Shown: one piece after another, positions 52,010-60,860 of the stretch | Layout of the letters: each line of letters begins with the position of its first letter | Numbering within the stretch: position 1 is the first letter of the stretch | Assembly: GCA_910585755.1 (NCBI GenBank) | Contig: CAJUFH010000003.1 | Coordinates: forward strand, 29,387-93,386 | Origin: an uncultured Muribaculaceae bacterium | GTDB taxonomy: Bacteria; Bacteroidota; Bacteroidia; Bacteroidales; Muribaculaceae | DNA: 64,000 nt | Reading direction: 5' to 3' | Translations under genes and position numbers: made by a program | The notes under the pieces: model-generated | What the model was told of the DNA's origin: nothing | Seen by the model: the letters and a program-made list of their open reading frames with translations, nothing else | The model's database searches: none

Positions 52010-52476
52010 CAGCGGAGGAGAATGAGGGTTTCAGGGCGGATTTTGACCGAATACGGGGTCGCGGAAACCCTCGGCCGCGGACCGCCGCTGTAATAGAAAG
52101 TCTTCTGCGTGTCCCAGGAGGGAAGGTCGAGCCTGACGGTCTTGCCGGAGGGCACCGCGACCCTGCGGACGATCCTGCGGCGGTGGATTTCCCGGCCCGC
52201 GGAGTCGAGGTATAGAATCGTGAAACGCACCTCGGCTGCCTCCCGGGGAGCATTGTTCTGAAGGAACAGAGTCTCCTTCGTGGCCCGGAGCGTTTTCTCG
52301 TAGCCGTAGAAACGGATGGAGGCGGTATCGGCAGTTAGGGAGAGGGTATCGAGAGCCGGAACTTCGGAGGGCGCGGCAGGGATTTCCGCGGGGCGCAGAC
52401 CGCGGGCCGTTGTCCGCTGGGCGGACAGGGGGAGAGCCGTCGCGGCGAGAAGAATCAGGAGGAGAAGCGGTTTCAT
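52009..52476 (-). CDS. Hypothetical secreted protein
   Basis: This 155-residue protein has a signal peptide (MKPLLLLILLAATALPLSAQ). The mature part RFYGYEKTLRATKETLFLQN and LYLDSAGREIHRRRIVRRVA is beta-rich and resembles an immunoglobulin-like fold. I recognise no family. Its stop shares one base with the regulator ATG. The ATG at 52476 is preferred to 52521, which would give an unlikely polar N-terminus. Confidence 0.65.
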   Translation of the reverse strand: MKPLLLLILLAATALPLSAQRTTARGLRPAEIPAAPSEVPALDTLSLTADTASIRFYGYEKTLRATKETLFLQNNAPREAAEVRFTILYLDSAGREIHRRRIVRRVAVPSGKTVRLDLPSWDTQKTFYYSGGPRPRVSATPYSVKIRPETLILLR

Positions 52477-53024
52477 AGCGCGCGGGGTATGGGTGGAGGG
52501 GAGGAGGGGGACTGGGGCCATACGCGGAGCAGCCCCTCGTTGGCCGCCTCGGCCCCCTGCCGGTCGACAGTCAGAGGAGCGCGGAACATATACGGCAGGA
52601 GCTTCCAGAGGCGTATCCTCAGCTTTCCCCTCTTTGGGAGAATCAGGAGCCTGGAATCATCGGAAGCCTTGAAGGTAAACTTCTTAGGGGAGGTCAGATC
52701 CGCGCCGTCGACTTTGGTAAACAGCTCGCCGACATAGGTATCCGGCTCACCGGCGGGGCGCATGCGCCCCATGACCGTCCCGGGCCTCACAGCCGGAGTC
52801 CGCGCCTCGACGACCTTCAGCAGCAGCTCACCGCCGTTGCCGGAAGGGATAACGGCCACAGCCTCCTCGCCCTCTGTCGCGCGGTAAATCCCCGCGACGG
52901 GGATGCCAGACGAGGCAATCGCGGCCCGCATCTCCGCCTCCGTCTCCCCATTGGCAGGGAAAAAGGAGGCGGACATAAGAGCGGTCAGAGACAAGCGCCT
53001 TATTATCAGGTTAATCGCGGACAT
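52473..53024 (-). CDS. Hypothetical protein
   Basis: This 183-residue protein begins MSAINLIIRRLSLTALMSAS, probably a signal peptide. GIYRATEGEEAVAVIPSGNG and DSRLLILPKRGKLRIRLWKL form strands; the rest is Pro- and Ala-rich. No family is recognised. It overlaps the next gene by 4 bp and is the first gene of the five-gene operon. Confidence 0.6.
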   Translation of the reverse strand: MSAINLIIRRLSLTALMSASFFPANGETEAEMRAAIASSGIPVAGIYRATEGEEAVAVIPSGNGGELLLKVVEARTPAVRPGTVMGRMRPAGEPDTYVGELFTKVDGADLTSPKKFTFKASDDSRLLILPKRGKLRIRLWKLLPYMFRAPLTVDRQGAEAANEGLLRVWPQSPSSPPPIPRAL

Positions 53025-53072
53025 TGGCGGTTAGAGAGGAAAATCAGGGAGGAGCTGGGATGAACCGGCCGC

Positions 53073-54461
53073 TCAGGAGCGGTTGAACTTGTAGGAGAAG
53101 CCGATCGAGAGGATTTCCTTCAACTGCCAGTGGCGCCATCCCTCGACCTCCGGGGCCTGGAGCGACTGGTAGCGCAGATGGGCGAAAATCCTGGCAGACA
53201 GGAACTTGTTGATATTGAAGGTAATCGTGTTTTCCCAGTCGCCGGTAAGCTGCTCGTAGTCGGTGAACACAAACAGGCGCGAGAAATACTCGATATTGTA
53301 GGCCAGTTTCCAGCGCAGGGTCAGCTCCGAGGAGGAACCGTACTCGCTCTTCGTCCTGCGCCCTTCCTCGATACCGAAGCTCTTGGGGTCCAGCTTTGTA
53401 TCGTTGATACAGGTTTTGAGGTTGTAGGAGAGCGGGGCTATCGAGGCGTTGAACTGGAGGGTCTTTTTCGGATTCTCGTAGGCATACGTCATACCGAGGC
53501 CGACGGTCAGGTCGCCGGGAGAGAGGAAAGAGGCGGTCATCACGTCGGAATTGACCTTGTAGTTGTTCAGGAGCTGCGTCTTGAACTGGGCGGTCAGCGA
53601 GTAGTACCAGCGCTTTGCAGCCTTGTAACCGAACTTGGTGTTGATCTGCAGGAGGTCTTCCGAGATATTGTAGTCGTGGACCTTGTCCTCCGGGGCGTTG
53701 TTGACGCCGAGCTTGTAGGCGAAATAAGTCTCGAAAATCAGGTTGGGATGGTACGCCGGGTTCAGCTTCACGTTGTAAACCACGTTGGCTATCATGTTGA
53801 GATTCGACTTACCGCCCTGGTACCAGTTGGGGGAGATATACGCCTGGGAGAACTGCAACGAGGCGTCGAAAGTCTTGAGCCAGTGGATTTTCTTCACGGG
53901 GGGAGCCTCGCCGACGAGGGTCACCATCTGCTTCTTGTCGCGCTCGAACTCCGTGACGTGGATTTTGGCCTGCTCGGGGTCGACGGTCATCTTGAACTCC
54001 TTGGGGGGCCTCGGGAGTGTCGCCTGGTTGTATCGCACCAGCTCGGGGTGGGCGATCATATACTGCTGAATAAAAGCCCTGACGCGGGAGTCTCGCGCGA
54101 CAGTGCGGTCGGCCCAAGTCGTGGCGTCCCAGTTGTCGTTGTAGCGCTCTTCGAGGGGGTTGAAGGCCTTTGCCGGAGCCTGGAGGGAGTAGGTGTCGAA
54201 AATCGCCGGCATAAATGCCGTGCGCGGCAGGAGCAGGTCCTCCACAATCAGGTTGGTATCGACAGGGAACTCCCAGGGGCCGACGGGTAGCGGCTCATGG
54301 TCGCGGGGAGATGCCTCATCCTCGTCGTCGAGGTCGATCGTCTCTCCGTTGGCATAGGTCTCGTCGAAAAGCGACTGTGCCTTTGCCCCGGCAGGAGCAA
54401 AGGCATAGGCAACGGCAGCCGCCGCGAGCGCGACGGCGACCTTATAGGGGGCGTAACGCAT
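53073..54461 (-). CDS. DUF3078 domain-containing beta-barrel protein
   Basis: This 462-residue protein has a signal peptide (cleavage near AGAKAQ) and, from residue about 200, the DUF3078 pattern SQAYISPNWYQGGKSNLNMI, LNPAYHPNLIFETYFAYKLG and WYYSLTAQFKTQLLNNY, alternating strands ending in GFSYKFNRS. DUF3078 proteins are outer-membrane proteins of unknown role in Bacteroidota. It stands 37 bp downstream of the yebC gene. Confidence 0.87.
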   Translation of the reverse strand: MRYAPYKVAVALAAAAVAYAFAPAGAKAQSLFDETYANGETIDLDDEDEASPRDHEPLPVGPWEFPVDTNLIVEDLLLPRTAFMPAIFDTYSLQAPAKAFNPLEERYNDNWDATTWADRTVARDSRVRAFIQQYMIAHPELVRYNQATLPRPPKEFKMTVDPEQAKIHVTEFERDKKQMVTLVGEAPPVKKIHWLKTFDASLQFSQAYISPNWYQGGKSNLNMIANVVYNVKLNPAYHPNLIFETYFAYKLGVNNAPEDKVHDYNISEDLLQINTKFGYKAAKRWYYSLTAQFKTQLLNNYKVNSDVMTASFLSPGDLTVGLGMTYAYENPKKTLQFNASIAPLSYNLKTCINDTKLDPKSFGIEEGRRTKSEYGSSSELTLRWKLAYNIEYFSRLFVFTDYEQLTGDWENTITFNINKFLSARIFAHLRYQSLQAPEVEGWRHWQLKEILSIGFSYKFNRS

Positions 54462-54497
54462 TAACGAATAGCTATATAATAGTTTTCAAACAGACTC

Positions 54498-55223
54498 TTA
54501 TTCCTCGTCCTCGCGCATGTTGTGGAAGACCTGGGTAACGTCGTCGTCCTCCTCGAGCTTCTCCAGGAGCTTGTCGATGCTCTCGCGCTGCTCGGGGGTT
54601 ATTTCCTTGAGGTCGTTGGGGATGCGTACGAACTCGGTGCTGATGATTTCGAAGCCGTTCTCCTCGAGGTACTTCTGGATGTTGGAATAGTCCTCGAACA
54701 CACCGGTGAGGATGATGGCGCCGTCTTCGTCGGCCTCGACCTCCTCTACGCCGCAGTCAATCAGTTCGAGTTCGAGATCCTCGAGCGACATTTCGGGCTT
54801 AGCCTGGATTTTGAGCACAACCTTGTGGTCGAAGAGGAAGGTAAGGGAGCCCTGGGTGCCGAGCGAGCCGCCGTGCTTGGTGAAGTAGGAGCGGACGTTT
54901 GCGACGGTACGGGTGTTGTTGTCGGTAGCAGCCTCAACGAAGATGGCGATTCCGTGGGGACCGTATCCCTCGTAGGTGATTTCCTTATAGTCCTTGGAGT
55001 CCTTGTCGGTAGCCTTCTTGATTGCGCGCTCAACGGTGTCCTTGGGCATGTTCTCGGACTTGGCGTTCTGCATCAGGGCGCGGAGGCGGGGGTTGGTCGC
55101 GGGGTCGGGACCGCCGGCCTTAACGGCGATGGTGATTTCCTTGCCGATACGGGTGAAGGTCTTCGACATATTGCCCCAGCGTTTGAGCTTGCGGGCCTTG
55201 CGGTATTCAAATGCTCTTCCCAT
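54498..55223 (-). CDS. YebC/PmpR family DNA-binding regulatory protein
   Basis: This 241-residue protein begins MGRAFEYRKARKLKRWGNMS, an unusual form of the MAGHSKW start, and has IGKEITIAVKAGGPDPATNP, MPKDTVERAIKKA, YEGYGPHGIAIFVEAATDNN and NVRSYFTKHGGSLGTQGSL, all YebC hallmarks. Family members affect transcription or translation of stretches of proline. The acidic tail is longer than in Escherichia coli. Confidence 0.92.
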   Translation of the reverse strand: MGRAFEYRKARKLKRWGNMSKTFTRIGKEITIAVKAGGPDPATNPRLRALMQNAKSENMPKDTVERAIKKATDKDSKDYKEITYEGYGPHGIAIFVEAATDNNTRTVANVRSYFTKHGGSLGTQGSLTFLFDHKVVLKIQAKPEMSLEDLELELIDCGVEEVEADEDGAIILTGVFEDYSNIQKYLEENGFEIISTEFVRIPNDLKEITPEQRESIDKLLEKLEEDDDVTQVFHNMREDEE

Positions 55224-55268
55224 GGAAGTGTTTCAGTTTTTTATTATGATGGTTTATTATTCTTTCGG

Positions 55269-57746
55269 TTAACGGAGCTGGGCGCCGAGGTTTTTCTCGA
55301 GGCTTGCGACGATGCGGCCCATTGCCTGCTCGATCTGCTTGTCCTGGAGGGTCTTTTCGAAGTCCTGGAGGGTAATCGAGATCGCGTAGCTCTTCTTCCC
55401 GGCGGGGAGGTTCTTCCCTTCGTAGACGTCGAAGAGCTCGACGCCGCGAAGGAGCTTGCGCTCTGCCTGGCGCACGGTCTGCTCTACCTGCTCCATGGTC
55501 ACGGCGGAGTCGAGGAGCAGCGCGAGGTCGCGCTTGACGGGCTGGGTCTTGGGGAGTGGCGCGAAGGTCACCTTCTTCTTCGAGGCGAGCTTGACGAGAG
55601 CCGTCCATTCAAGTTCGGCGAAATATACATGGCGGTCGATGTCGGCCTTTTTCAGAATCGCGCGGGAGACCTGGCCCATATATCCGAGCACCTTCCCGTC
55701 GCGGGTCGCGATTGTAAGGGAGGCGTCGAAGATGTTGTTACCCTCGGTATGCGACAGCACAATTTCACCGGCGGCGATTCCGAGGCGGGCGAGTATGTTG
55801 GCGCACGCACCCTTGAGGTCGAAGAAGGTCGCTTCCTCAGCCTGGCGCGCCCAGTTGGCGGGGCGGGTGTTGCCGGTCATCCAAAGGGCGAGGCGCTGGC
55901 GCTCGCTGAAGGGGGCCAGTGGAGCCTCGGCGGTCGACTCGGCGGCGGGGTCGCGGAAGTAGCAGTTGCCGAACTCGTAGAACATCAGGTCCTCGGCCTT
56001 GCGGTTGACGTTGTGGGCGATGCTTTCGAGGCCCCCGAAGAGGAGCGTCTGGCGCATCGCGCCGAGGTCGGAGCTGAGGGGGTTGAGGAGCTCGACGCAG
56101 CGGTCGGCGGGATAGAGGTCAAGCCCTTCGTAATAGCTCTTCGAGGTCAGCGAGTTGTTGAGAATCTCGTTGAAGCCCTGGGCTGTAAGCTGCTCGGAAA
56201 TCAGGCGCTGGAGGTCGTCGGAAGCGTCTGTGAGGGTCTTGAACTGCAGGGAGGAGTGTACTGTCGTCGAGTACTCGACGTTGTTGTAGCCGTAGACGCG
56301 GAGCACCTCCTCGACAACGTCGCACGGGCGGCGCACGTCGACGCGGTAGGTCGGCACCTTCAGGTGGAGGAGGTCGTTGTTGTCGACGCACTTCTCGACC
56401 GCGATTTCGAGCGAAGCGAGAATCGCCTCAACCTCCTCGGCGGGGATATGCTTGCCGATCAGCGAGTCGAGGTATTTGAGCGACAACTCCACGGGATAGG
56501 GGGCTACAGGCTCGGGATAGATGTCGACCGGCTGGCCGCAGATTTCGCCGCCGGCCAGTTCCTTGACCATCAGGGCGGCGAGCTTCAGGGCGTACATCGT
56601 GCCGTTGGGGTCGACGCCGCGCTCGTAGCGGAACGACGCGTCGGTCGAGAGGCCGTGGGCGCGGGCGGTGCGGCGGATGCGGGTGGGATGGAAGCAGGCG
56701 CTTTCGAGGAAGATGTCGGTAGTCTGCTCCGTCACGCCGGAGTCGAGGCCGCCGAACACTCCGGCGATGCACATCGGCTTCTCCTCGTCGCAAATCATCA
56801 CGTCGGCGGCGCGGAGCGTGCGCTCTACCCCGTCGAGGGTCGTGAACTTAGTGCCTTCGGGGCAGGTGCGGACGACAATCTTCTCCCCCTTCACCTTCGA
56901 GAGGTCGAAGCAGTGGAGGGGCTGGCAGAAGCCGTGGAGTATGTAGTTTGTAATGTCGACGATGTTGTTGATCGGGCGCAGGCCGATGGCGGTCAGGCGG
57001 TCGCGGAGCCACTGGGGGCTTTCGGCGACCTTCACGCCGCGGATCGTGAGCCCGGAATAGCGGGAGCATCCCTGCTTGTCGAGCACCTCGACCGTCGCGG
57101 CACCCTTGTCGGTGTCGGGGGCGAAAGCCTCGACCGAGGGGCGGCGCAGGTTGCCGTCCTTGAGGTGGCGGCAGAGGTAGGCGTTCAGGTCGCGGGCCGT
57201 TCCGTAGTGGGAGGCGGCGTCGACGCGGTTCGGGGTAAGGTCGACCTCGATGCGGTAGTCGCTGCGGAGGTTGAAGAACTCCGCGGCGGGGGTGCCGGGG
57301 GCTACCTCGCGGTCAATCACGATTATGCCGTCATGGGATTCACCGACTCCGATTTCATCCTCGGCGCAAATCATTCCGAGCGACTCGACGCCGCGGATTT
57401 TGGAGCGCTTGATCTGGAAGGAGTTCCCTTCGGGGTCGTAGAGGGTGGTCCCGACGGTCGCCACGACGACAGTCTGGCCGGCGGCGACGTTGGGCGCGCC
57501 GCAGACAATCTGCACCGGGGCGTCCTGGCCCAGGTCGCAGGTAGTGATGTGGAGATGGTCGCTGTTGGGGTGAGCCTCGCAGGTGAGCACCTTGCCGATC
57601 ACCAGTCCGCGAAGCCCTCCGCGGACCGATTCGACCTCCTCGACGCCGTCGGACTCCAGGCCGATGCTGGTAAGGGCGGCGCACACCTCTTCGGGGGCGA
57701 GGTCGAAATCAATATATTCTTTGAGCCAATTGTAAGAAATGTTCAT
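55269..57746 (-). CDS. pheT: Phenylalanine--tRNA ligase beta subunit
   Basis: This 825-residue protein begins MNISYNWLKEYIDFDLAPEE. It has the EMAP/tRNA-binding OB fold (residues 40-150, with LTCEAHPNSDHLHITTCDLG), the B3/4 editing domain (VDLTPNRVDAASHYGTARDL), B5, a catalytic-like core and the C-terminal FDX-ACB anticodon-binding domain (ending LDSAVTMEQVEQTVR ... ALGAQLR). The alpha subunit is not adjacent. A -7 box TAACTTTG is at 57771-57778. Length is normal. Confidence 0.96.
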   Translation of the reverse strand: MNISYNWLKEYIDFDLAPEEVCAALTSIGLESDGVEEVESVRGGLRGLVIGKVLTCEAHPNSDHLHITTCDLGQDAPVQIVCGAPNVAAGQTVVVATVGTTLYDPEGNSFQIKRSKIRGVESLGMICAEDEIGVGESHDGIIVIDREVAPGTPAAEFFNLRSDYRIEVDLTPNRVDAASHYGTARDLNAYLCRHLKDGNLRRPSVEAFAPDTDKGAATVEVLDKQGCSRYSGLTIRGVKVAESPQWLRDRLTAIGLRPINNIVDITNYILHGFCQPLHCFDLSKVKGEKIVVRTCPEGTKFTTLDGVERTLRAADVMICDEEKPMCIAGVFGGLDSGVTEQTTDIFLESACFHPTRIRRTARAHGLSTDASFRYERGVDPNGTMYALKLAALMVKELAGGEICGQPVDIYPEPVAPYPVELSLKYLDSLIGKHIPAEEVEAILASLEIAVEKCVDNNDLLHLKVPTYRVDVRRPCDVVEEVLRVYGYNNVEYSTTVHSSLQFKTLTDASDDLQRLISEQLTAQGFNEILNNSLTSKSYYEGLDLYPADRCVELLNPLSSDLGAMRQTLLFGGLESIAHNVNRKAEDLMFYEFGNCYFRDPAAESTAEAPLAPFSERQRLALWMTGNTRPANWARQAEEATFFDLKGACANILARLGIAAGEIVLSHTEGNNIFDASLTIATRDGKVLGYMGQVSRAILKKADIDRHVYFAELEWTALVKLASKKKVTFAPLPKTQPVKRDLALLLDSAVTMEQVEQTVRQAERKLLRGVELFDVYEGKNLPAGKKSYAISITLQDFEKTLQDKQIEQAMGRIVASLEKNLGAQLR

Positions 57747-57770
57747 AATCGGGATGTATCTTTCAAACCG

Positions 57771-57778
57771 CAAAGTTA
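57771..57778 (-). promoter_or_regulatory. -7 box ahead of pheT
   Basis: Minus strand TAACTTTG (forward CAAAGTTA), exact match to TAnnTTTG, 25 bases before pheT. No clear TTTG box is exactly 20 bases upstream. Confidence 0.45.
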
Positions 57779-57821
57779 CAACAAATCTCGCAAACCCCAA
57801 CCAATTCGGGCCAAAAACTCC

Positions 57822-58316
57822 TTAGAAGAAAAACGGCGTTACGCGTTGCGGGACGGCATCCCCGCCGTCGGCGGAGGCCAGGGAGCACTCGCGGACGGCG
57901 TCGGCCGCGGCCAGCCCCTCGGCCCGCAGCCCGTCGGCGGAACCGTCGGAGGGCTCGCCCAGCGCGAAGGCCGCGGCGAGCATCGCGACAGCGTGCTCCA
58001 GGGAGCGCTTGACCGCCAGCTCGCGCCCTTTCGGAGCGCCGGAGGAGAGGGTCATGGCCATCCGCAGGGTCGCGGCGGCGGAATAAGGCTCGTCGGGCTT
58101 GGGGTCGTCGAAGTCCATGTCGGAGCTTTCGACGGCGTTTCCGAGGCGCATGCAGAGTTCGGCGAACGCCATGCGCACGATGTTGCGGAGCGCCGGGAGC
58201 TGGTCGGGGGTCAGGAGCGCCCTCGCCGCGCCCCGCCCCTCGGCCGAACGCGCCCTGAGGGCCGCTACCGCCATGAGTTCGTCTATTATCGTGTTACTGT
58301 TTAGATTTATTTCCAT
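57822..58316 (-). CDS. Hypothetical protein of the phage-head block
   Basis: This 164-residue protein (MEINLNSNTIIDELMAVAAL, then DQLPALRNIVRMAFAELCMR and SGAPKGRELAVKRSLEHAVA) is Ala-rich and mainly helical with no motif I recognise. Its start overlaps the preceding gene by 23 bp, so it belongs with the capsid/portal genes. It is intact. A head-tail or adaptor role is possible by position only. Confidence 0.55.
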   Translation of the reverse strand: MEINLNSNTIIDELMAVAALRARSAEGRGAARALLTPDQLPALRNIVRMAFAELCMRLGNAVESSDMDFDDPKPDEPYSAAATLRMAMTLSSGAPKGRELAVKRSLEHAVAMLAAAFALGEPSDGSADGLRAEGLAAADAVRECSLASADGGDAVPQRVTPFFF

Positions 58317-58707
58317 TTCTTCCGTTGGTTAAAAGTTTGAAATACAATGACACTCCCCTTGCTTCGGAGATAAAGAAGCGGGGCGCCTCCCCTCGGTTGA
58401 GCAGCTCGTCGAGAACCGCGTAGGGGTCCTCTCCGGGCCTGGCCGCCAGCTCGCGCTCGTACCTCTCCCGCAGCTCCTCCCACATCCCCGCGCGCCGCGG
58501 GCGGCGTACGCTCCGCAGCTCCCTCTGGTAGCGGAGCTTCCGCCAGGCGTATTCGGTCGACAGATAGTAGGAGGGAGCCGGGGAGGCCACCGCCAGGCTC
58601 ACAGCCTGCCTGACGGTCATCGGCCTCCCTTCCCGGCTTCCCCGGACAGCCTCCCGGCGCACCGCCCTCAGGAAGTCGCGGTCGCGCCTGTTCACATCAT
58701 TTAGCAT
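58294..58707 (-). CDS. Hypothetical phage-like protein
   Basis: This 137-residue basic protein (MLNDVNRRDRDFLRAVRREA, SPAPSYYLSTEYAWRKLRYQ, ending GRNGNKSKQ) is helical and Arg-rich, which may suggest nucleic-acid binding. No family is recognised. A TAACTTCG -7-like box (minus strand, 58745-58752) lies 37 bases upstream beside a strong hairpin. It follows the portal gene. Confidence 0.55.
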   Translation of the reverse strand: MLNDVNRRDRDFLRAVRREAVRGSREGRPMTVRQAVSLAVASPAPSYYLSTEYAWRKLRYQRELRSVRRPRRAGMWEELRERYERELAARPGEDPYAVLDELLNRGEAPRFFISEARGVSLYFKLLTNGRNGNKSKQ

Positions 58708-58754
58708 TTTCTCTCGTGTGTTTTTTGATTTGACTGAACAACCGCGAAGTTAAT

Positions 58755-58796
58755 GGCGGGGTTGGGCAAGAACCTTTCCCACCCCGCCACTTTTTT
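58755..58796 (+). terminator. GC-rich hairpin with T run (plus strand), between portal gene and next gene
   Basis: GGCGGGGTTGGG (58755-58766) and CCCACCCCGCC (58778-58788) pair with one bulge. The T run (58791-58796) lies on the plus strand, so on the minus strand it would be preceded by A rather than followed by T. It may be a partial terminator or part of a remnant. Confidence 0.45.
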
Positions 58797-58807
58797 CAGA
58801 AAATTTT

Positions 58808-60202
58808 TCAGGCCGAAAGCAACAGCCTGTCGCGCAGGTTGATGAAATCGCGGTAGGTCGAGAGGAGGTCGTTGATCGAGACGGCGCTGTTGCGCACCTC
58901 GCTCTCATAGCGCTCGTGGCCTACGGCGGCGCTGACACTCTTCCCCATCAGCGCGGAGCTTACGCCGGAAACATCCTCGAAAAGCCGAATCTGGGTCTCG
59001 AGCATTTCTGCCGCGCCGCTGTTGCCGACCGGGGTCACGACCTGCTTAGGCTCGATGCCGGGGACGGCGTTGTAAGGAATCACCCCGCCGGGAAGGGCCC
59101 AGCGGTCGACTATGTCCTCCCACTTCATCCCCTCCGCCTTGCAGCGCGTCGGGAAGAGGAGCACCCCCTTGGCGGCCGCGCCCATCATGTTGTCCATCAG
59201 CGTAATCAGGCGGTTGACGTGCTTCTGCTGGTCGATCACGTCCTCGACCAGCGAATGTACCTCCCCGTCGATCAGCGGGTAGAGCTTGACCGCGAAGGGA
59301 TGTGAGCCTCCGGCAAGGCGGGAATCCTCCTCGCGGAGGAGGGTGCCGTCGGGCGCGAGCCACCGGCAGTGCCATACCGGGGCGCAGTCGGGCCGCGCCT
59401 GGACGGCGGGTAGCCCGGCCTTCGCCCGCCGCCGGTTCTCCGCCTCGACGCGCCGGGCCTCCGCGGCCGGAACCACTCGGTAGACAGCCTCCAGGGGGTC
59501 GTGGCAGCGGAGTGTCGGGCGGTATTCGAGCGTCCACGCCTCGATTACCCGGCAAAGCCCCTTAGGCGCGTGGTAGAAGGAGACATCCCCCTGCGCGGCG
59601 CTCTCGAAGAGGCTCCCCCGCCCCTCCATCGCGCCGTACAGTTCCCGCAGCGCCCTGGCTCGCTCCGCATCCCCGGCGGCGAACCGCGCCAGCAGCTCCT
59701 GGAGGCTCATGTCGCGCAGACATCCGACAAGCTCCGCGTCGGTAAGCCTCGGGTCGCGCACCCGGCTGATGAAGAAATAGTCGGGCTGGATATTGTCGAC
59801 CCACGCGCCGCTCCCTCCCGGGCGCGTCTCCGACCCTACCCTCTGCACCGCCATGCCGGAAATCAGGAACTCCTCCAGCATCCGCGCGTCAAGTTCGTCG
59901 AGGCGGTTGCGCTCGTGGCGCGAGGCCAGCTCGCCGCTTTTGGCAGGCTCCTCGGCACGCTCCGCCCGGTAGCGCCCGACAACGCTCTTTACCAGGCGCC
60001 GGATCAGGTTGTTGCTCAGGGGCGACCTTCCTCCGACAGCGGCGAGCGCCCCCTCGGTGGTGCGCCGTCCGTGAATGTCGGTAGCGGGGTCGCCCCACTG
60101 GTCGCCGTAGGTGAAGCGCCGCTGCCTGCGACGGGCCGCGCGCATGGGGGCCATCGCCTCCCAGCATCCGCGCGCCTGTCTCAAAATCTCGTGGTTTTTC
60201 AT
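58808..60202 (-). CDS. Phage portal-like protein
   Basis: This 464-residue protein starts MKNHEILRQARGCWEAMAPM and has RFTYGDQWGDPATDIHGRRT, LSNNLIRRLVKSVVGRYR and DVIDQQKHVNRLITLMDNMM, patterns of portal proteins of tailed phages that form the dodecameric ring at one vertex. The later part is helical and ends SINDLLSTYRDFINLRDRLL, a typical portal C-terminus. No terminase gene is near. Frame and composition match the host, so it is likely an old acquisition. Confidence 0.75.
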   Translation of the reverse strand: MKNHEILRQARGCWEAMAPMRAARRRQRRFTYGDQWGDPATDIHGRRTTEGALAAVGGRSPLSNNLIRRLVKSVVGRYRAERAEEPAKSGELASRHERNRLDELDARMLEEFLISGMAVQRVGSETRPGGSGAWVDNIQPDYFFISRVRDPRLTDAELVGCLRDMSLQELLARFAAGDAERARALRELYGAMEGRGSLFESAAQGDVSFYHAPKGLCRVIEAWTLEYRPTLRCHDPLEAVYRVVPAAEARRVEAENRRRAKAGLPAVQARPDCAPVWHCRWLAPDGTLLREEDSRLAGGSHPFAVKLYPLIDGEVHSLVEDVIDQQKHVNRLITLMDNMMGAAAKGVLLFPTRCKAEGMKWEDIVDRWALPGGVIPYNAVPGIEPKQVVTPVGNSGAAEMLETQIRLFEDVSGVSSALMGKSVSAAVGHERYESEVRNSAVSINDLLSTYRDFINLRDRLLLSA

Positions 60203-60303
60203 TGTCTTAAAGTTTAAAGGGTGAAGGGTGAAAGGTGAAGATAATACTTCTTTTCTCTTAAACTTTAACTATTCCCTTCACCTTTCACCCTTCACTTTTC
60301 ACT
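60203..60303. repeat. GGTGAA-family repeat, copy 3 (inverted arms)
   Basis: AAGGGTGAAGGGTGAAAGGT (from 60217) pairs with the CTTCACCTTTCACCCTTCAC run (60276-60295), giving a long imperfect hairpin around an AT-rich loop; CTTAAA/TTTAAG arms flank it. It interrupts the phage-head operon between the connector-like and portal genes. Confidence 0.7.
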
Positions 60304-60306
60304 TGA

Positions 60307-60852
60307 TTAATACTTTTCTTTGATGAGAGAGAGGGCCCGCTCGTCGAAGCGGTAAAGCTCCTCGCCGGTATCTACCGCCGCCATAAGGCTCTCGACCACC
60401 GGGGCGCGCCGCGACGTCGGCCGCGAGAAGAGGCGCAGCCTCCCGTCGGGTTCGAGAACAGCCACAGGTTCGGCCACCCCTCCCGCCCCGAAGCGGCTCG
60501 CGCAGCGGCGTGCCGCGGGAGAGTCGGGAGCTACTACCGTCGCGGCGCGGTACCATCCCGCGAGCCTGACGCTCAGGGGCCTGACGACATTTTCCGGCAT
60601 CCAGACATCAACGGAATACCCGTCGGCCGCGGCCTCCGCCTCGCAATCCTTCGCTACATCGACCGGCGACAGCAGTTCCGCCGGAGCCGTGGCGAGCAGT
60701 TCGAGATACCAGTCTCGCGCCTCCCGGGCGCAGAGGGCCGCGAGGTCCACGGCGTCGCTACGCTCTACCTGGCAGTCGGCCCGCACCGGCTCGAGATACC
60801 GGCGCGACATCCATCGCGCCAGCATCTCTGCCTTGCTGAGTTCCAGTTTCAT
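60307..60852 (-). CDS. Head-completion-like hypothetical protein
   Basis: This 181-residue protein (MKLELSKAEMLARWMSRRYL, ARDWYLELLATAPAELLSPV, VDTGEELYRFDERALSLIKE) is helix-rich at the N-terminus and beta-rich later. Its place just after the major capsid gene, 8 bp downstream, is where connector or head-completion proteins are found. The family is not recognised. Confidence 0.5.
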   Translation of the reverse strand: MKLELSKAEMLARWMSRRYLEPVRADCQVERSDAVDLAALCAREARDWYLELLATAPAELLSPVDVAKDCEAEAAADGYSVDVWMPENVVRPLSVRLAGWYRAATVVAPDSPAARRCASRFGAGGVAEPVAVLEPDGRLRLFSRPTSRRAPVVESLMAAVDTGEELYRFDERALSLIKEKY

Positions 60853-60860
60853 CGGTTAGC

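Noticed and set aside
54522..58304. Very long plus-strand open frame of 1260 codons
   Set aside because: It lies antisense to yebC, pheT and the following gene and is open only because of GC-biased third positions; the minus-strand proteins match known families.
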